A stretch of 64,000 bases of DNA from JAUIAI01 sp045106815 (GTDB lineage Bacteria; Pseudomonadota; Gammaproteobacteria; Burkholderiales; Burkholderiaceae_E), in NCBI GenBank assembly GCA_045106815.1, contig JBGCFG010000033.1, positions 38,508-102,507 of the forward strand, read 5' to 3'. The notes below the pieces were generated by a model that ran no database searches, was not told the origin of the DNA, and saw nothing but the letters and a program-made list of their open reading frames with translations. Positions 23,863-32,983 of this stretch are shown piece by piece. Made by a program: the position numbers and the translations under genes. Each line of letters begins with the position of its first letter. Within the stretch, counting starts at the first letter, position 1.

Positions 23863-24425
23863 TCTACGTGCATGGTTTCCGGTCGTCACCGCAGTCGTTC
23901 AAGGCGCAAATGCTTGCCCAGCGAATGGCAAAGGCCGGTTTGGCTGCGCAGTATGCCTGTCCGGCGTTGCCGGTCTCTCCGCGCGAGGCAATTGAATTGC
24001 TGAATCAGCAGTTCTCTCTCGCCGCTTCCGATACGCTGGTAGGCAGTTCGCTGGGGGGTTATTACGCGACCTGGTTAGCTGAGCAGACCGGATGCCGAGC
24101 CATCCTGCTCAATCCCGCCATCTTTCCGGCGCGCGATCTGGCCCCTTATGTTGGCCCATTACGGACTTATCACGATGATCAGCCAATGGAGTTCAAGGCC
24201 GAGTATCTGGATGAGTTAAACGCGATCTCGGTGGGTGAGATTACCCGGCCCGAACGCTATTGCCTGATTGCAGCCAAAGGCGACGAGGTACTGGATTGGC
24301 AGGAAATGACCGCCAGGTACCCGGCGTCGCAAACTCGCCTAATTGAGGGCAGCGATCACGGGTTGTCCGATTTTGACGATCACATCGATACTGTCTTCGC
24401 GTTTGCGGGCTTGAAGCAGGTCTAA
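23856..24425 (+). CDS. YqiA/YcfP family alpha/beta-fold esterase
   Basis: A 189-aa small alpha/beta hydrolase. It starts MLIYVHGFRSSPQSFKAQ, with the nucleophile elbow GSSLGGYYATWLAE (Ser near residue 65), an Asp in LIAAKGDEVLDW and the catalytic His in GSDHGLSDF. YqiA-type enzymes have weak ester hydrolase activity; the natural substrate is unknown. The ATG at 23856 lies inside the end of mpl, so the two are translationally linked. Confidence 0.88.
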   Translation: MLIYVHGFRSSPQSFKAQMLAQRMAKAGLAAQYACPALPVSPREAIELLNQQFSLAASDTLVGSSLGGYYATWLAEQTGCRAILLNPAIFPARDLAPYVGPLRTYHDDQPMEFKAEYLDELNAISVGEITRPERYCLIAAKGDEVLDWQEMTARYPASQTRLIEGSDHGLSDFDDHIDTVFAFAGLKQV

Positions 24426-24529
24426 AGCCTGGCAAGCGGGCCAACGGTGTTGCGGAGAGTGGGGCGGGGCCGACGAATGGCCGGTTTGTCCCCGCTCCTG
24501 CGCCACGCGGCCCGTATAATCGATCAGCT

Positions 24530-26548
24530 ATGGCGTTTGCACTATTTGAAGAAAACGGTGACCTGAAATCTGGCACCGTCCTGGCTGACAATGGCACCAG
24601 TTTGCAGGTTGAACTGGTGACGGGTCGTCGCGCCAAAATCAAGGCGGCTCACATCTATATGCGGTTTGACTCACCGTCGGCAGAGTCGCTGCTGCCAGCC
24701 GCCAATGAGGCAGCCGGCGATATTGATATCGATTTCCTGTGGGAGTGTGCCCCGGAAGGTGAATTTGGTTTTCAGGCGCTGGCCAGTGAATACTTTGGTA
24801 GTCAGCCTGATCCGGTCCAAATGACCGCACTGCTGGCTAAATTGAAGTCTGCGCCTATCTACTTTCAGCGTAAGGGGCGCGGACAATTTCGGGCGGCTCC
24901 TCAGGAGCAGGTCCAGGCAGCGTTGGCCGCCCAGGAAAAGCGGCGGCAACGAGATGCCCTGATAGCCACTTACGCGCAGTCGATGGTCGAGGGCAGTCTT
25001 CCTGACGCAATCGCCACCAAGGCCACCGAACTATTGGTGCGCCCTGACAAAATGAGTCTTGAGTTCAAAGCGCTTGACAAGGCGATGAGCGAAAGCAAAC
25101 AGTCAGCCGAACGCCTGCTGTTTGAACTAGGCGCGTTTGAGTCACCCTATGCCTTGCATCAACAGCGCTTTGCTGCCGAACAGTTTCCCTATGGCGTTGG
25201 TTTTCCGACGGCACTGGAGCAATGGACGCCGGATGAAGAAACTGCCGCGAGGCTTTCAGCCCTGCCGGTTTCAGCCACGGTAGCGTTTTCGATTGACGAT
25301 TCGAGCACGACTGAAATCGATGATGCGTTTTCGGTCCAGCAGCTTGAAGATGGCCGCTTTCGGGTGGGCATTCATATCGCAGCGCCGGCCATGGCGGTGG
25401 CACCGGATAGTGATCTCGACCGGGTGGCACGCGAGCGTATGTCCACCGTATATATGCCCGGCGACAAAATCACGATGCTTCCGGCGCCGGTCGTACAACA
25501 GTTCTCGCTGGATGCAGGCAAAGACGTGCCGGCCTTGTCGCTCTACTTTGAGCTTAATGAAGCGGGTACCGCTTTGCGACGGACCTACTCGGTAGCCGAG
25601 CGAATTCATGTCGCGGACAACCTGCGCCATGACGAACTGGACGAGTTGTTTACGCAGGCAGCTCTGGAGGATGATGCGGTCGAACTGCCTCATGGGCAGG
25701 CGATGCGAGTCCTTTGGCAGCTCACCCTGGCCCAGCTAAAAGAGCGCGAGCGCGTGCGCGGCAAACCCGAGCCAAAGTTTCGGACTGATTTCAGCTTCTC
25801 GATTACCGACGATGGCCACGTCGACATCATTCAACGCCGGCGTGATGCACCCTTGTCCCGCATCGTTGCTGAGATGATGATCTTGGCGAACAGTCAGTGG
25901 GGTTTGCTGCTGGCCGATCGCCAGATTGCCGGTATCTACCGATCACAGCAGGGCGGCAGGGTGCGTATGAGCACTCAGGCTTTGCCACATGAGGGGCTTG
26001 GGGTTCAGCAGTACATTTGGTCAACCTCTCCTTTGCGCCGTTACATCGACCTCATTAACCAGCGTCAGCTACTCGCAGCAGTTGAACAGTCAACGCCTGT
26101 GCTGACAGCTAACAGCGCTGAGATTTTTTCGTTGATGCCTGCTTTTGATGCGCGCCATTCGGCCTACCAGGATTTTCAGCAGCGCATGGAGCGTTACTGG
26201 TGCATGCGCTGGCTCACCCAGCAGACATCCCAACGTTACGAAGCGGCCGTGGTTCGTGATGACCTTGTTCGCCTCGCTGACGCGCCGCTGTATTTTCGCG
26301 CCTCCGGCGCGCCCATGGTGGCGCCCGGAAGAAGGCTCACGGTTGATGTTCTAACCCACGACTTGCTCGACTTGTCAGTGGACGCCCGCTTTGTCGAGCT
26401 GATTGAGGGTCATGGTGATGGACCAAGCGAGGCGCTTGATGAATCCGCTGATGAGATCGCACCCAATGAGACAGCGCCGCCTGAGACTGTACCGTCTGAG
26501 GCAGCGCCAGTCGTAGCAAGCGATACCGGCACATCGGGGCAGGCATGA
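24530..26548 (+). CDS. RNase II/R-type exoribonuclease (RNB domain)
   Basis: A 672-aa 3'-5' exoribonuclease of the RNB family. The catalytic region is clear: FSIDDSSTTEIDDAFSVQQLEDGRFRVGIHIA holds the conserved Asp cluster for Mg2+ (about 255-285). DLDRVARERMSTVYMPGDKITMLP and RRDAPLSRIVAEMMILANSQWG follow, and WSTSPLRRYIDLINQRQLLA is the RNA-binding signature. The N-terminal half lacks a strong cold-shock domain and the C-terminal tail is Glu/Pro-rich. This betaproteobacterial branch differs from E. coli Rnb and Rnr, so I give no symbol. The next gene overlaps by four bases. Confidence 0.88.
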   Translation: MAFALFEENGDLKSGTVLADNGTSLQVELVTGRRAKIKAAHIYMRFDSPSAESLLPAANEAAGDIDIDFLWECAPEGEFGFQALASEYFGSQPDPVQMTALLAKLKSAPIYFQRKGRGQFRAAPQEQVQAALAAQEKRRQRDALIATYAQSMVEGSLPDAIATKATELLVRPDKMSLEFKALDKAMSESKQSAERLLFELGAFESPYALHQQRFAAEQFPYGVGFPTALEQWTPDEETAARLSALPVSATVAFSIDDSSTTEIDDAFSVQQLEDGRFRVGIHIAAPAMAVAPDSDLDRVARERMSTVYMPGDKITMLPAPVVQQFSLDAGKDVPALSLYFELNEAGTALRRTYSVAERIHVADNLRHDELDELFTQAALEDDAVELPHGQAMRVLWQLTLAQLKERERVRGKPEPKFRTDFSFSITDDGHVDIIQRRRDAPLSRIVAEMMILANSQWGLLLADRQIAGIYRSQQGGRVRMSTQALPHEGLGVQQYIWSTSPLRRYIDLINQRQLLAAVEQSTPVLTANSAEIFSLMPAFDARHSAYQDFQQRMERYWCMRWLTQQTSQRYEAAVVRDDLVRLADAPLYFRASGAPMVAPGRRLTVDVLTHDLLDLSVDARFVELIEGHGDGPSEALDESADEIAPNETAPPETVPSEAAPVVASDTGTSGQA

Positions 26549-27432
26549 TGGTGACAGCAGACGAGTTCTACGAACTTCCTCAAACCAGCAAGCCGCTCAA
26601 TCTGGCGCTGGCGTTTTCAATCGCCTTGCATGTTTTCTTGATGTTGATTTCTTTCGCGCCGCCTGAGCCGATCAAATTTAAGCCCATGGACTCACGGCTC
26701 GAGGTGATTCTGCTCAATGCCAAAGGCTCGCGAAATGACCAGACCCAGGCGGACGTCATCGCTCAGGTTGACATGACGGCAGGCGGGCAAGATGAGCAGG
26801 GTCGCGCCAAGTCTCCCCTAAAAGCGGAAGACGTGATTCGCGAAGGCACCGATGTTGAAATCAAACGCAAAAAAGTCTCAGAGCTTGAGGAGATGCAACG
26901 CCAGTTGATGGCATTGGCTCGGAGCCCCACAACATTTGTTGACCGGCCTGATGCACAGCGCGCGCCTACTGAGCCGGGCGCGGACGAAGAAGATATCCAG
27001 TTCAAGATCGCGCGGCTGCAAGCTGAAATCGCCCGCAACATTGAGGACTACAACAAGCGACCGCGCCGCCTGACCTATGGAGTTAACGCGGTGGGTGCAA
27101 CCTATGCCCGCTACGTCACCGATTGGGCTGCGCGGATCGAACAGATCGGTACCGATCGTTATCCTAAGGAAGCGCGTGGCCGCTTTTACGACTCTCTGAT
27201 CATCACGGTTGAGCTTCTGAAAGACGGGCATGTGGGCGAAATTGTGATTAACAAAGCCTCTAAGTACGACGTACTTAATGAAGCGGTGAAAAGAATCGTA
27301 CTAGCCGGTGCGCCTTACGAGCCGTTCACCCCGGAGATGGCTGCCGAGGGTGACATTCTTCAAGTCGTACGGACCTGGACGTTTACTAACCAGTCACTTG
27401 AAACGACTGCCGCGGCTGTGCCCTCGCGCTAA
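26545..27432 (+). CDS. TonB-family energy transducer protein
   Basis: A 295-aa protein with a short cytoplasmic start, one membrane helix (LNLALAFSIALHVFLMLISF) and a periplasmic part. The helix carries the SxxxH pattern typical of TonB (SIALH). A charged linker leads to a C-terminal TonB-like domain: VTDWAARIEQIGTDRYPKEARGRFYDSLIITVELLKDGHVGEIVI. No ExbB/ExbD genes are nearby, so its energy source and receptor are unknown. Overlapping the RNB gene (ATGA) and preceding aroE by 12 bases, it belongs to a tight plus-strand run. Confidence 0.83.
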   Translation: MMVTADEFYELPQTSKPLNLALAFSIALHVFLMLISFAPPEPIKFKPMDSRLEVILLNAKGSRNDQTQADVIAQVDMTAGGQDEQGRAKSPLKAEDVIREGTDVEIKRKKVSELEEMQRQLMALARSPTTFVDRPDAQRAPTEPGADEEDIQFKIARLQAEIARNIEDYNKRPRRLTYGVNAVGATYARYVTDWAARIEQIGTDRYPKEARGRFYDSLIITVELLKDGHVGEIVINKASKYDVLNEAVKRIVLAGAPYEPFTPEMAAEGDILQVVRTWTFTNQSLETTAAAVPSR

Positions 27433-27444
27433 TGTCGAGCGCTG

Positions 27445-28335
27445 ATGCCAAGCAATAAGGGCAAGCCTCCCGCATTGGATCGCTACGCCGTCATTGGGCA
27501 TCCGGTGTCTCACAGCCGATCACCGCAGATTCATCACGCGTTTGGCGAGCAAACGGATCGATCAATCGAGTACGGCTTGTTACCCTCGGAACCAGATGCA
27601 TTTGTCGCCACCGTCACGGCGTTTCGTGCCGAGGGCGGTAAAGGTCTGAACGTGACTGTTCCCTTTAAAGAAGAGGCGGCTGCGCTGGCCGATCATTTGA
27701 GTGAACGCGCACGGATTGCTGGAGCAGCCAATACCTTGTCTTTCAAGACGGACGGTATTCACGCTGACAACACTGACGGCGCCGGTTTGGTGAATGACCT
27801 GTCTCAGCGATGGCAGCAGGCGCTGCCGGGTTCAATTGTCTTGCTCATTGGCGCGGGCGGCGCGGCCAGAGGAGTCTTGCATCCGTTACTGACTGCCGGT
27901 GTTTCTGAGATTTGGATCGCCAATCGAACCCCTTCACGGGCGCGGCAGTTAGCCGAGCTAGTGAGTCAAGACGGCTCGCCGGTGGCAGTGCATGCCGTTG
28001 CGCTTGAGTTGGATGCTCTGACCGCTCTGCATTCGAAGTGGCAGGCGAATTCCGCGCGCCTCCTTATTATTAATGCAACTGCCGCTGGGCTCGCAGGGAA
28101 AACGCTGCCTGTGCCTGCTGCATTGCTACAAACAGCTCTGCTTTGCTACGACATGGTGTACTCAAAAGAGCCAACCGCTTTTATGCAACAGGCCAGTCAG
28201 GCCGGCTGTGCACAGGTAGTCGACGGTCTGGGTATGCTGGTTGAGCAAGCTGCTGAGTCATTTGCGATCTGGCAGGGTGTAAGACCTCAAACTGAGCCAG
28301 TGTTCAAGCAATTACGTTATTCGACCAGTGGCTAA
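27445..28335 (+). CDS. aroE: Shikimate dehydrogenase AroE
   Basis: NADPH-dependent reduction of 3-dehydroshikimate to shikimate. The 296-aa protein has the substrate motif YAVIGHPVSHSRSPQIHHAF, the catalytic Lys in GLNVTVPFKEEA, the Asp in NTDGAGLVNDL, and the nucleotide-binding loop GAGGAARGVLHPLL with NRTPSRARQLAEL. DMVYSKEPTAFMQQA and DGLGMLVEQAAESF close the fold. Start chosen at the ATG at 27445; about 12 residues precede the core. Its stop is overlapped by the mtgA GTG. Confidence 0.95.
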   Translation: MPSNKGKPPALDRYAVIGHPVSHSRSPQIHHAFGEQTDRSIEYGLLPSEPDAFVATVTAFRAEGGKGLNVTVPFKEEAAALADHLSERARIAGAANTLSFKTDGIHADNTDGAGLVNDLSQRWQQALPGSIVLLIGAGGAARGVLHPLLTAGVSEIWIANRTPSRARQLAELVSQDGSPVAVHAVALELDALTALHSKWQANSARLLIINATAAGLAGKTLPVPAALLQTALLCYDMVYSKEPTAFMQQASQAGCAQVVDGLGMLVEQAAESFAIWQGVRPQTEPVFKQLRYSTSG

Positions 28336-29098
28336 AGCAACTCGCGCCAAAAAAAAGACGCGTAAACAACCAGCAAAAAAATCAACGGTGGCTCGCGGAC
28401 TGCGTTGGGTCCTGACCTGGGCGCTTGTGCTCTTCATTGCCGCCGTTCTCGCTGTACAGGCAACTTACTTTGCGCGCGTCATATTGCTTATCAATAATAA
28501 TCCAGCGAGCAGTGCTTTCATGCAGGCTAGAGCAGAACAGTTGAACGCTGCTGGCAAAGGTCAGACGCTCAAACATCGCTGGGTAACCTTCGACCAAGTG
28601 TCAGTCAACTTGAAGAAGTCGGTATTAGTTGCTGAGGACGCCCGATTTGCTGAGCACTTCGGCGTTGACTGGCTGGCTATTCATCGTGCCTGGACAATCA
28701 ACCAGGCACGCGAAGGCATTGCCTTTGGCGGGTCAACCATCACGATGCAGCTGGCCAAGAACTTGTATTTGTCTGGTAAGCGCAGCTATTGGAGAAAGGC
28801 GCAGGAAGTTGTGATTGCCACCATGCTTGAGCTTGCACTTGGCAAAGAGCGCATTTTGGAGTTGTACCTGAATCTTGCTCAGTGGGGTGGCAACGTCTTC
28901 GGTGCACACGCTGCTGCTCAGCATTACTATGGCGTCGATGCCGCGCGCCTGTCGGTTTTTCAGGCGGCCAGGCTCGCCGCCATGCTACCGCGCCCGGCTT
29001 ACTACGATCGTAATCGCAAAAGCGACTGGCTCGACACCCGCACGGCGAGAATTGCGGCGGATATCGTTAATGTCCGTTTGCCGGGCGAGGCGCGCTAG
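28328..29098 (+). CDS. mtgA: Monofunctional biosynthetic peptidoglycan transglycosylase MtgA
   Basis: Glycosyltransferase family 51 enzyme polymerising lipid II into glycan strands at the periplasmic face. The 256-aa protein begins at GTG 28328 with a very basic cytoplasmic start (KATRAKKKTRKQPAKK), then one membrane helix (VLTWALVLFIAAVLAVQATYF). The GT51 motifs are present: AEDARFAEHFGVDW with catalytic Glu, GGSTITMQLAKNL, RKAQEVVIATMLELALGKERILELYLN and GVDAARLSVFQAARLAAMLP. It has no transpeptidase domain. It overlaps the aroE stop by eight bases. Confidence 0.95.
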   Translation: MAKATRAKKKTRKQPAKKSTVARGLRWVLTWALVLFIAAVLAVQATYFARVILLINNNPASSAFMQARAEQLNAAGKGQTLKHRWVTFDQVSVNLKKSVLVAEDARFAEHFGVDWLAIHRAWTINQAREGIAFGGSTITMQLAKNLYLSGKRSYWRKAQEVVIATMLELALGKERILELYLNLAQWGGNVFGAHAAAQHYYGVDAARLSVFQAARLAAMLPRPAYYDRNRKSDWLDTRTARIAADIVNVRLPGEAR

Positions 29099-29101
29099 TC
29101 G

Positions 29102-30148
29102 CTAGCTCATCGTGATCGCTGTGCCTTGCGCCGCTGCCTGGCTAACCGCGAGTGTTGCCTCCAGAGTGCGCAAACCGTCGCCGGCAGAACAAACCGGCGT
29201 TTCCTGCCCTTGAACAAGCGCCACAAAGTGGCGGAGCTGCTCGGCATAGGGACACTCGATATGCAAAGTGGTGCGCTCCACCGTGAGAGGGTCATGCCAG
29301 CCCTGAGCCGCGCCTTGATCCGGTCGGTAGCGCCACAGTTCGAGGCGGGGTAAGGTCAAAGACGCCTGCGTGCCCGAATAGAAGTGGGCATCGACATCCT
29401 GGCGCGGAAAACGCTCAGCTTCCCCGGCACTGAGATCCCAGGTCCAGGGCGCAACCGTGCTGTCTGAAACCGTGACCGTCCCCAAAGCGCCACTACGAAA
29501 ACGTAGCGTCACCACTGCTGTGTCTTCAACTTCGAATTCGCGCACAGCGTTAGACGTCATTGCTTGCACGGTCGTGATGTCGCCATACAAGTGCCGCATA
29601 AGGTCGATGTCGTGAATGAGATTGATGAGAATCGGGCCACCGCCCAGCTCACGACGCCATGCCACATCGAAATAGTCGTCGGGCTTTCGCCACGTGCTCA
29701 TCACGGTGGCACTGACAGGACGTCCCAGAGTGCCGGCATCAATGATGGTCTTAGCCTTGCGAATGATTGGGTTGTGACGACGTTGATGACCGACCAGAAC
29801 CGGTAACTTGGCAGCGTGGGACGCTTCACAGATTCGGCGTGCGTCAGCCAGGGTATCGGCGATCGGTTTTTCCACGAGCACGGCAGCGCCATGCGCTAGA
29901 CAATCGATTGTAATTTCTGCGTGAGTTTGGTTGGGTGTCGCGACAATTACCGCGCGCGGCTTTTGTTGTTCGAGCAGATCTTGGTAGTCGGCAAAGTATC
30001 GAACACCTTTTGCGCGAGCAGAGTTAGCAGCAGCCATGGATGGATCGGCGATGCCGACCAGCTTGACGGTGGCATTCTTAAGCGCGCGGTCGATGTGTGT
30101 CATGCCAATCAGACCGGCGCCAATGACAGCAATAGTTAGTAAGCTCAT
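29102..30148 (-). CDS. Gfo/Idh/MocA family oxidoreductase
   Basis: A 348-aa NAD(P)-dependent dehydrogenase. From the ATG at 30148 it begins with the Rossmann loop TIAVIGAGLIGMTHIDRAL. The family lysine motif VEKPIADTLADARRI (about residue 95) and the substrate-side pattern ELGGGPILINLIHDIDLMRHLYGDI, with the catalytic His, follow. The substrate class includes inositols and sugars and cannot be told here. The longer frame to 30199 adds a leader without family features. Convergent with mtgA, three bases apart. Confidence 0.9.
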   Translation of the reverse strand: MSLLTIAVIGAGLIGMTHIDRALKNATVKLVGIADPSMAAANSARAKGVRYFADYQDLLEQQKPRAVIVATPNQTHAEITIDCLAHGAAVLVEKPIADTLADARRICEASHAAKLPVLVGHQRRHNPIIRKAKTIIDAGTLGRPVSATVMSTWRKPDDYFDVAWRRELGGGPILINLIHDIDLMRHLYGDITTVQAMTSNAVREFEVEDTAVVTLRFRSGALGTVTVSDSTVAPWTWDLSAGEAERFPRQDVDAHFYSGTQASLTLPRLELWRYRPDQGAAQGWHDPLTVERTTLHIECPYAEQLRHFVALVQGQETPVCSAGDGLRTLEATLAVSQAAAQGTAITMS

Positions 30149-30204
30149 ATCCGCAGTAGGCTCATAGATTGTCAGTTTATGTTCGCAATAGTGCATCAAT
30201 TCTT

Positions 30205-30483
30205 AACGAAATGAGCGATTAGGACGATTATCAGTTTCCGAGGCTATCTTCCACTTGCCGTTAGGAGTTCGCACGCGAAAAAAGTAACACCAACCCTCCG
30301 CTGACGGACGGCTTCATACAAATGCTTGCGTAAGCAGCATTGTGATCGTGCAAAGCGTACGTCAGAAATTTCGACGCTATCAATTAGAGGTTGCTTCGGT
30401 TGACAGGCATATTCGCTGGCGAATAGACTGCGTGCGCCCAGCAACACCCTGTTCGCTGCCTGCCAGTTTTCTAAAGGAATTCA
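30205..30483 (-). pseudogene. Possible frameshifted small ORF
   Basis: On the minus strand an open frame reads through LENWQAANRVLLGARSLF and ends in HLYEAVRQRRVGVTFF at a run of six T. Shifting one base at that run gives RVRTPNGKWKIASETDN and then a stop near 30207. Both halves look like ordinary protein. No normal start codon precedes the first half; GTG at 30445-30447 is the first. It may be a decayed gene or chance. I recognise no family. Confidence 0.22.
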
Positions 30484-30546
30484 AGCCTTGACGTTGCTTC
30501 CTAGTTGCCGCTCTCAGTGGTGCAAATCTTCACGAAGTACCTTGGC

Positions 30547-31557
30547 ATGATTGTCTGCAACAAAGTTAGATTTTTCATCGGTGTGCTCGGGCTGGCCATG
30601 CTCGCTGCAATCGCAGCATGTGGCGGTTCGGCCAGTGAGCCCACTGCAGCAGACACTCCTGAGTCTGAAACATCACCGGTCGACCCAGACCAAAGTGAGC
30701 CTGTCACGGCAGAGCCTGACGTGATCATGAAAAACGATGTTCAGATCATCATTGATGACATGGGTTTGTCCAACGACGGGCGACTTGATGGCATTCCAGA
30801 TTTTGCTTGGGCGATTAATCCTTTACCAGCCAAGCTGTCGATGGGTTCGGATCCGCGCGGTTGTTTTGCACCCACTTGGTGGCAAGAGTCCGAAAGAGTG
30901 CGCGCCGAATACAAAGACTGCGACTATTGGACGGGGTTTGTTCAATGGTTCATCGCGTTTGAGGGAGTTGGTAACGCGGCGGACAATGTACGTATTGAAA
31001 CCCGCAATCCACAAAGCTGGTATCTAAGCAAGCGCACTGGCCAGTGGCGCCAGATCGGTCACGCAGATGGCACCGCCTGGTTTTTCGCGGACAAGGCCAA
31101 CCTGTTTTATGTCGAGGGTGAGGTCAGTGTATCGGCTGGCGCAGGCGGTTCAACACTGATTGACGTTGATCGTGGCTCACCCAATGTTTATCACGGGATC
31201 TGGCCTCAAGGCGTTATAGACATCGGCGATGCGGTTGGTGACATGCGCGCTCTTTTCACCACCGTACAGGCGCGCCTTGTCGTTGCGGATCCGAGCCGCG
31301 CGGATGATCGCGATCAGGCGTTTTGGATGTTGCAAAGTGGTGCCGACTATTATCCTTATGTCGGCGTTACGGAGACTGACGCTCGACCTCCCGGCGCTGG
31401 CCTGAGTCGATCCAAGCGCATCAGCTCGCAATGGCAGTCTTTCAATTTTGCAACTATTGATAATGCACGCCTCGACTACCGTGGCCCGCAGGTGAAGATC
31501 GGTCTTGATGAATTGCGCCAGAACCCGCCGCCTTTAAACGGAAGTGGCCCACGCTAG
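30547..31557 (+). CDS. Putative lipoprotein of unknown function
   Basis: A 336-aa predicted lipoprotein. From the ATG at 30547 a signal (VRFFIGVLGLAMLAAIAAC) ends in a lipobox, followed by a Ser/Thr/Glu/Pro linker of about 45 residues. The remaining globular part has many aromatic residues (PTWWQE, YWTGFVQWFIAFEG, NPQSWYLSKRTGQW) and a beta-rich look, suggestive of a carbohydrate-binding or jelly-roll fold, though I recognise no family. A TTG at 30505 would add 14 residues before the signal and is less likely. Nearly 400 bases upstream are free of a sound gene. Confidence 0.7.
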   Translation: MIVCNKVRFFIGVLGLAMLAAIAACGGSASEPTAADTPESETSPVDPDQSEPVTAEPDVIMKNDVQIIIDDMGLSNDGRLDGIPDFAWAINPLPAKLSMGSDPRGCFAPTWWQESERVRAEYKDCDYWTGFVQWFIAFEGVGNAADNVRIETRNPQSWYLSKRTGQWRQIGHADGTAWFFADKANLFYVEGEVSVSAGAGGSTLIDVDRGSPNVYHGIWPQGVIDIGDAVGDMRALFTTVQARLVVADPSRADDRDQAFWMLQSGADYYPYVGVTETDARPPGAGLSRSKRISSQWQSFNFATIDNARLDYRGPQVKIGLDELRQNPPPLNGSGPR

Positions 31558-31604
31558 CCGAATGCTTGTAAGCTGAAGTTCGCGATGTTCTTCTTCCACG
31601 CCCG

Positions 31605-32477
31605 ATGCTAAAGCGACTCAAACCCAACCCCATTCCAGCCGTCTACCCCGAGCCTGAGTATTCAGTTACCGGGCCGAAAAAGCTGCTCTACGACGACACT
31701 AAGCGCGTTTTGCAGGTCCCTTGGATGGGTGTAATCACCATGGCTCATGCGCACTATCTGCCGTACTATGAAGCGCTATGGATGGCCATGGCGCCCATGT
31801 TCGAATGCGAGGAGACCGTCGCGTGTTGTGAGCAGTTGCGACTAAATGTTGAAGCGAGCATTGGTACGCTAGCTCCTCCAAGCCGTACCGATACCTTGCT
31901 TGAACTTGGGTATGCCCCAAGAGAGATTGACGGCATCCGTCAGATGATCGAGGTGTTTTCGCACGGTAATTTTCTCTACACGATGATCGTGACGCTATCG
32001 CGACTTGCGCTGGAGACGAACGTTTTTCCTGCTGGCGAGCAAGGGACCTTACTCACACGTCGTCACGCGCCCAATGGTCAAGTCCCGTTTGTTCTTGTTG
32101 AACCTCACCACGCGGATGCGCCCACCGTGCAGGTTTATGATGACATTCGCAAGACGCTGGGACTGCCATTCGTAAACACCGATTATCGCGCGTTGGCGCG
32201 GTGGCCGAGCTACTTCCGAATGGCGTGGGCAGACCTGCAGCCAGTCGTATCCTCTCCCGCTTATGAGCAAATGCTGACGCAGATACATGATCAGTTTGTT
32301 GAAGCGGCGCTGCGTTTGCCCAATCCGTCGGGTTGCACTGCGCAAGGTCTGCGGGATGCAGCCCGGCAGTCGGGGTCAATCGAAGAGGTATTGGAGATGG
32401 TGCGTCTTTTTCAATGGCTACTTCCCGGTTTAATCGCAAATGTGGCGTTCTTTCGAGAGCAATTGCGCCAGCCGTAG
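31605..32477 (+). CDS. DehI-family 2-haloacid dehalogenase-like protein
   Basis: A 290-aa soluble, helix-rich protein resembling DehI (halocarboxylic acid dehalogenase), which hydrolyses both stereoisomers of 2-haloacids. The family region TVQVYDDIRKTLGLPFVNTDYRALARWPSYFRMAWADLQP (about 168-207) contains the aspartate I would align with the catalytic Asp of Pseudomonas putida DehI (about D189). DehI proteins have two pseudo-repeats; VLQVPWMGVITMAHAHYLPYYEALW may open the first. Many homologues are uncharacterised, so dehalogenation is a family inference. No haloacid transporter sits next to it. Confidence 0.75.
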   Translation: MLKRLKPNPIPAVYPEPEYSVTGPKKLLYDDTKRVLQVPWMGVITMAHAHYLPYYEALWMAMAPMFECEETVACCEQLRLNVEASIGTLAPPSRTDTLLELGYAPREIDGIRQMIEVFSHGNFLYTMIVTLSRLALETNVFPAGEQGTLLTRRHAPNGQVPFVLVEPHHADAPTVQVYDDIRKTLGLPFVNTDYRALARWPSYFRMAWADLQPVVSSPAYEQMLTQIHDQFVEAALRLPNPSGCTAQGLRDAARQSGSIEEVLEMVRLFQWLLPGLIANVAFFREQLRQP

Positions 32478-32490
32478 GCCCACAGACCCA

Positions 32491-32970
32491 TTAGTCGCTG
32501 GCAAAAACCTGCATGAGCGAGTTAAACGAGGTCGCCCAACCGCGTCCAACGCCTTTGAGCCCGTCTTCTGACTTGATACCGGAGTGAACGAGCCGTACCT
32601 GAGTGCCAATGCCTTTGGCTGCAAAATCTACTTCAACGCGTGATGCGGGGGTGAGTTCCCGCTCGCCGTTTGCTTGCAAGGCAAAGTGATGCCAGGAGAA
32701 CACCAGGCGCTTGCCGGGCGTTACCTCAATGTATTTACCTTCAAAGCCCATTTGCTTGCCGTCATTGGGCTTAAAGGTGAACCGCCACTGGCCACCAGGC
32801 CGCAGATCGACCAGCGCTGATTCAAGCGACTGCGGTTGATAACCAAACCATTGCATCACCGCGCTCTCTTCTGTCCAGGCTTCGAACACCTGCGCGGGGG
32901 TGGCTGCAAAGTAGGCGTCTACAACGATCGGGTCGGCGCCAATTTCTGAGTGTGTGAAACCCGGCATCAT
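32491..32970 (-). CDS. SRPBCC / AHSA1-like domain protein
   Basis: A 159-aa protein of the START-like SRPBCC superfamily, AHSA1 branch: PIVVDAYFAATPAQVFEAWTEESAVMQWFG, RPGGQWRFTFK and GKRLVFSWHHF are the usual blocks. These proteins bind hydrophobic ligands in a deep cavity; the ligand is unknown. The ATG at 32970 is preceded by AGGAG ten bases upstream, inside the end of the ArsR gene; the frame's longer start at 33045 lies in that gene and is rejected. It follows the ArsR repressor, a common pairing in this family. Confidence 0.85.
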   Translation of the reverse strand: MMPGFTHSEIGADPIVVDAYFAATPAQVFEAWTEESAVMQWFGYQPQSLESALVDLRPGGQWRFTFKPNDGKQMGFEGKYIEVTPGKRLVFSWHHFALQANGERELTPASRVEVDFAAKGIGTQVRLVHSGIKSEDGLKGVGRGWATSFNSLMQVFASD

Positions 32971-32983
32971 GATCGGGTTGCTC

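Noticed and set aside
24426..24529. GC-rich repeats between the YqiA-like and RNB genes
   Set aside because: GGCC-type self-complementary words but no coherent stem or T run; likely chance in GC-rich DNA.
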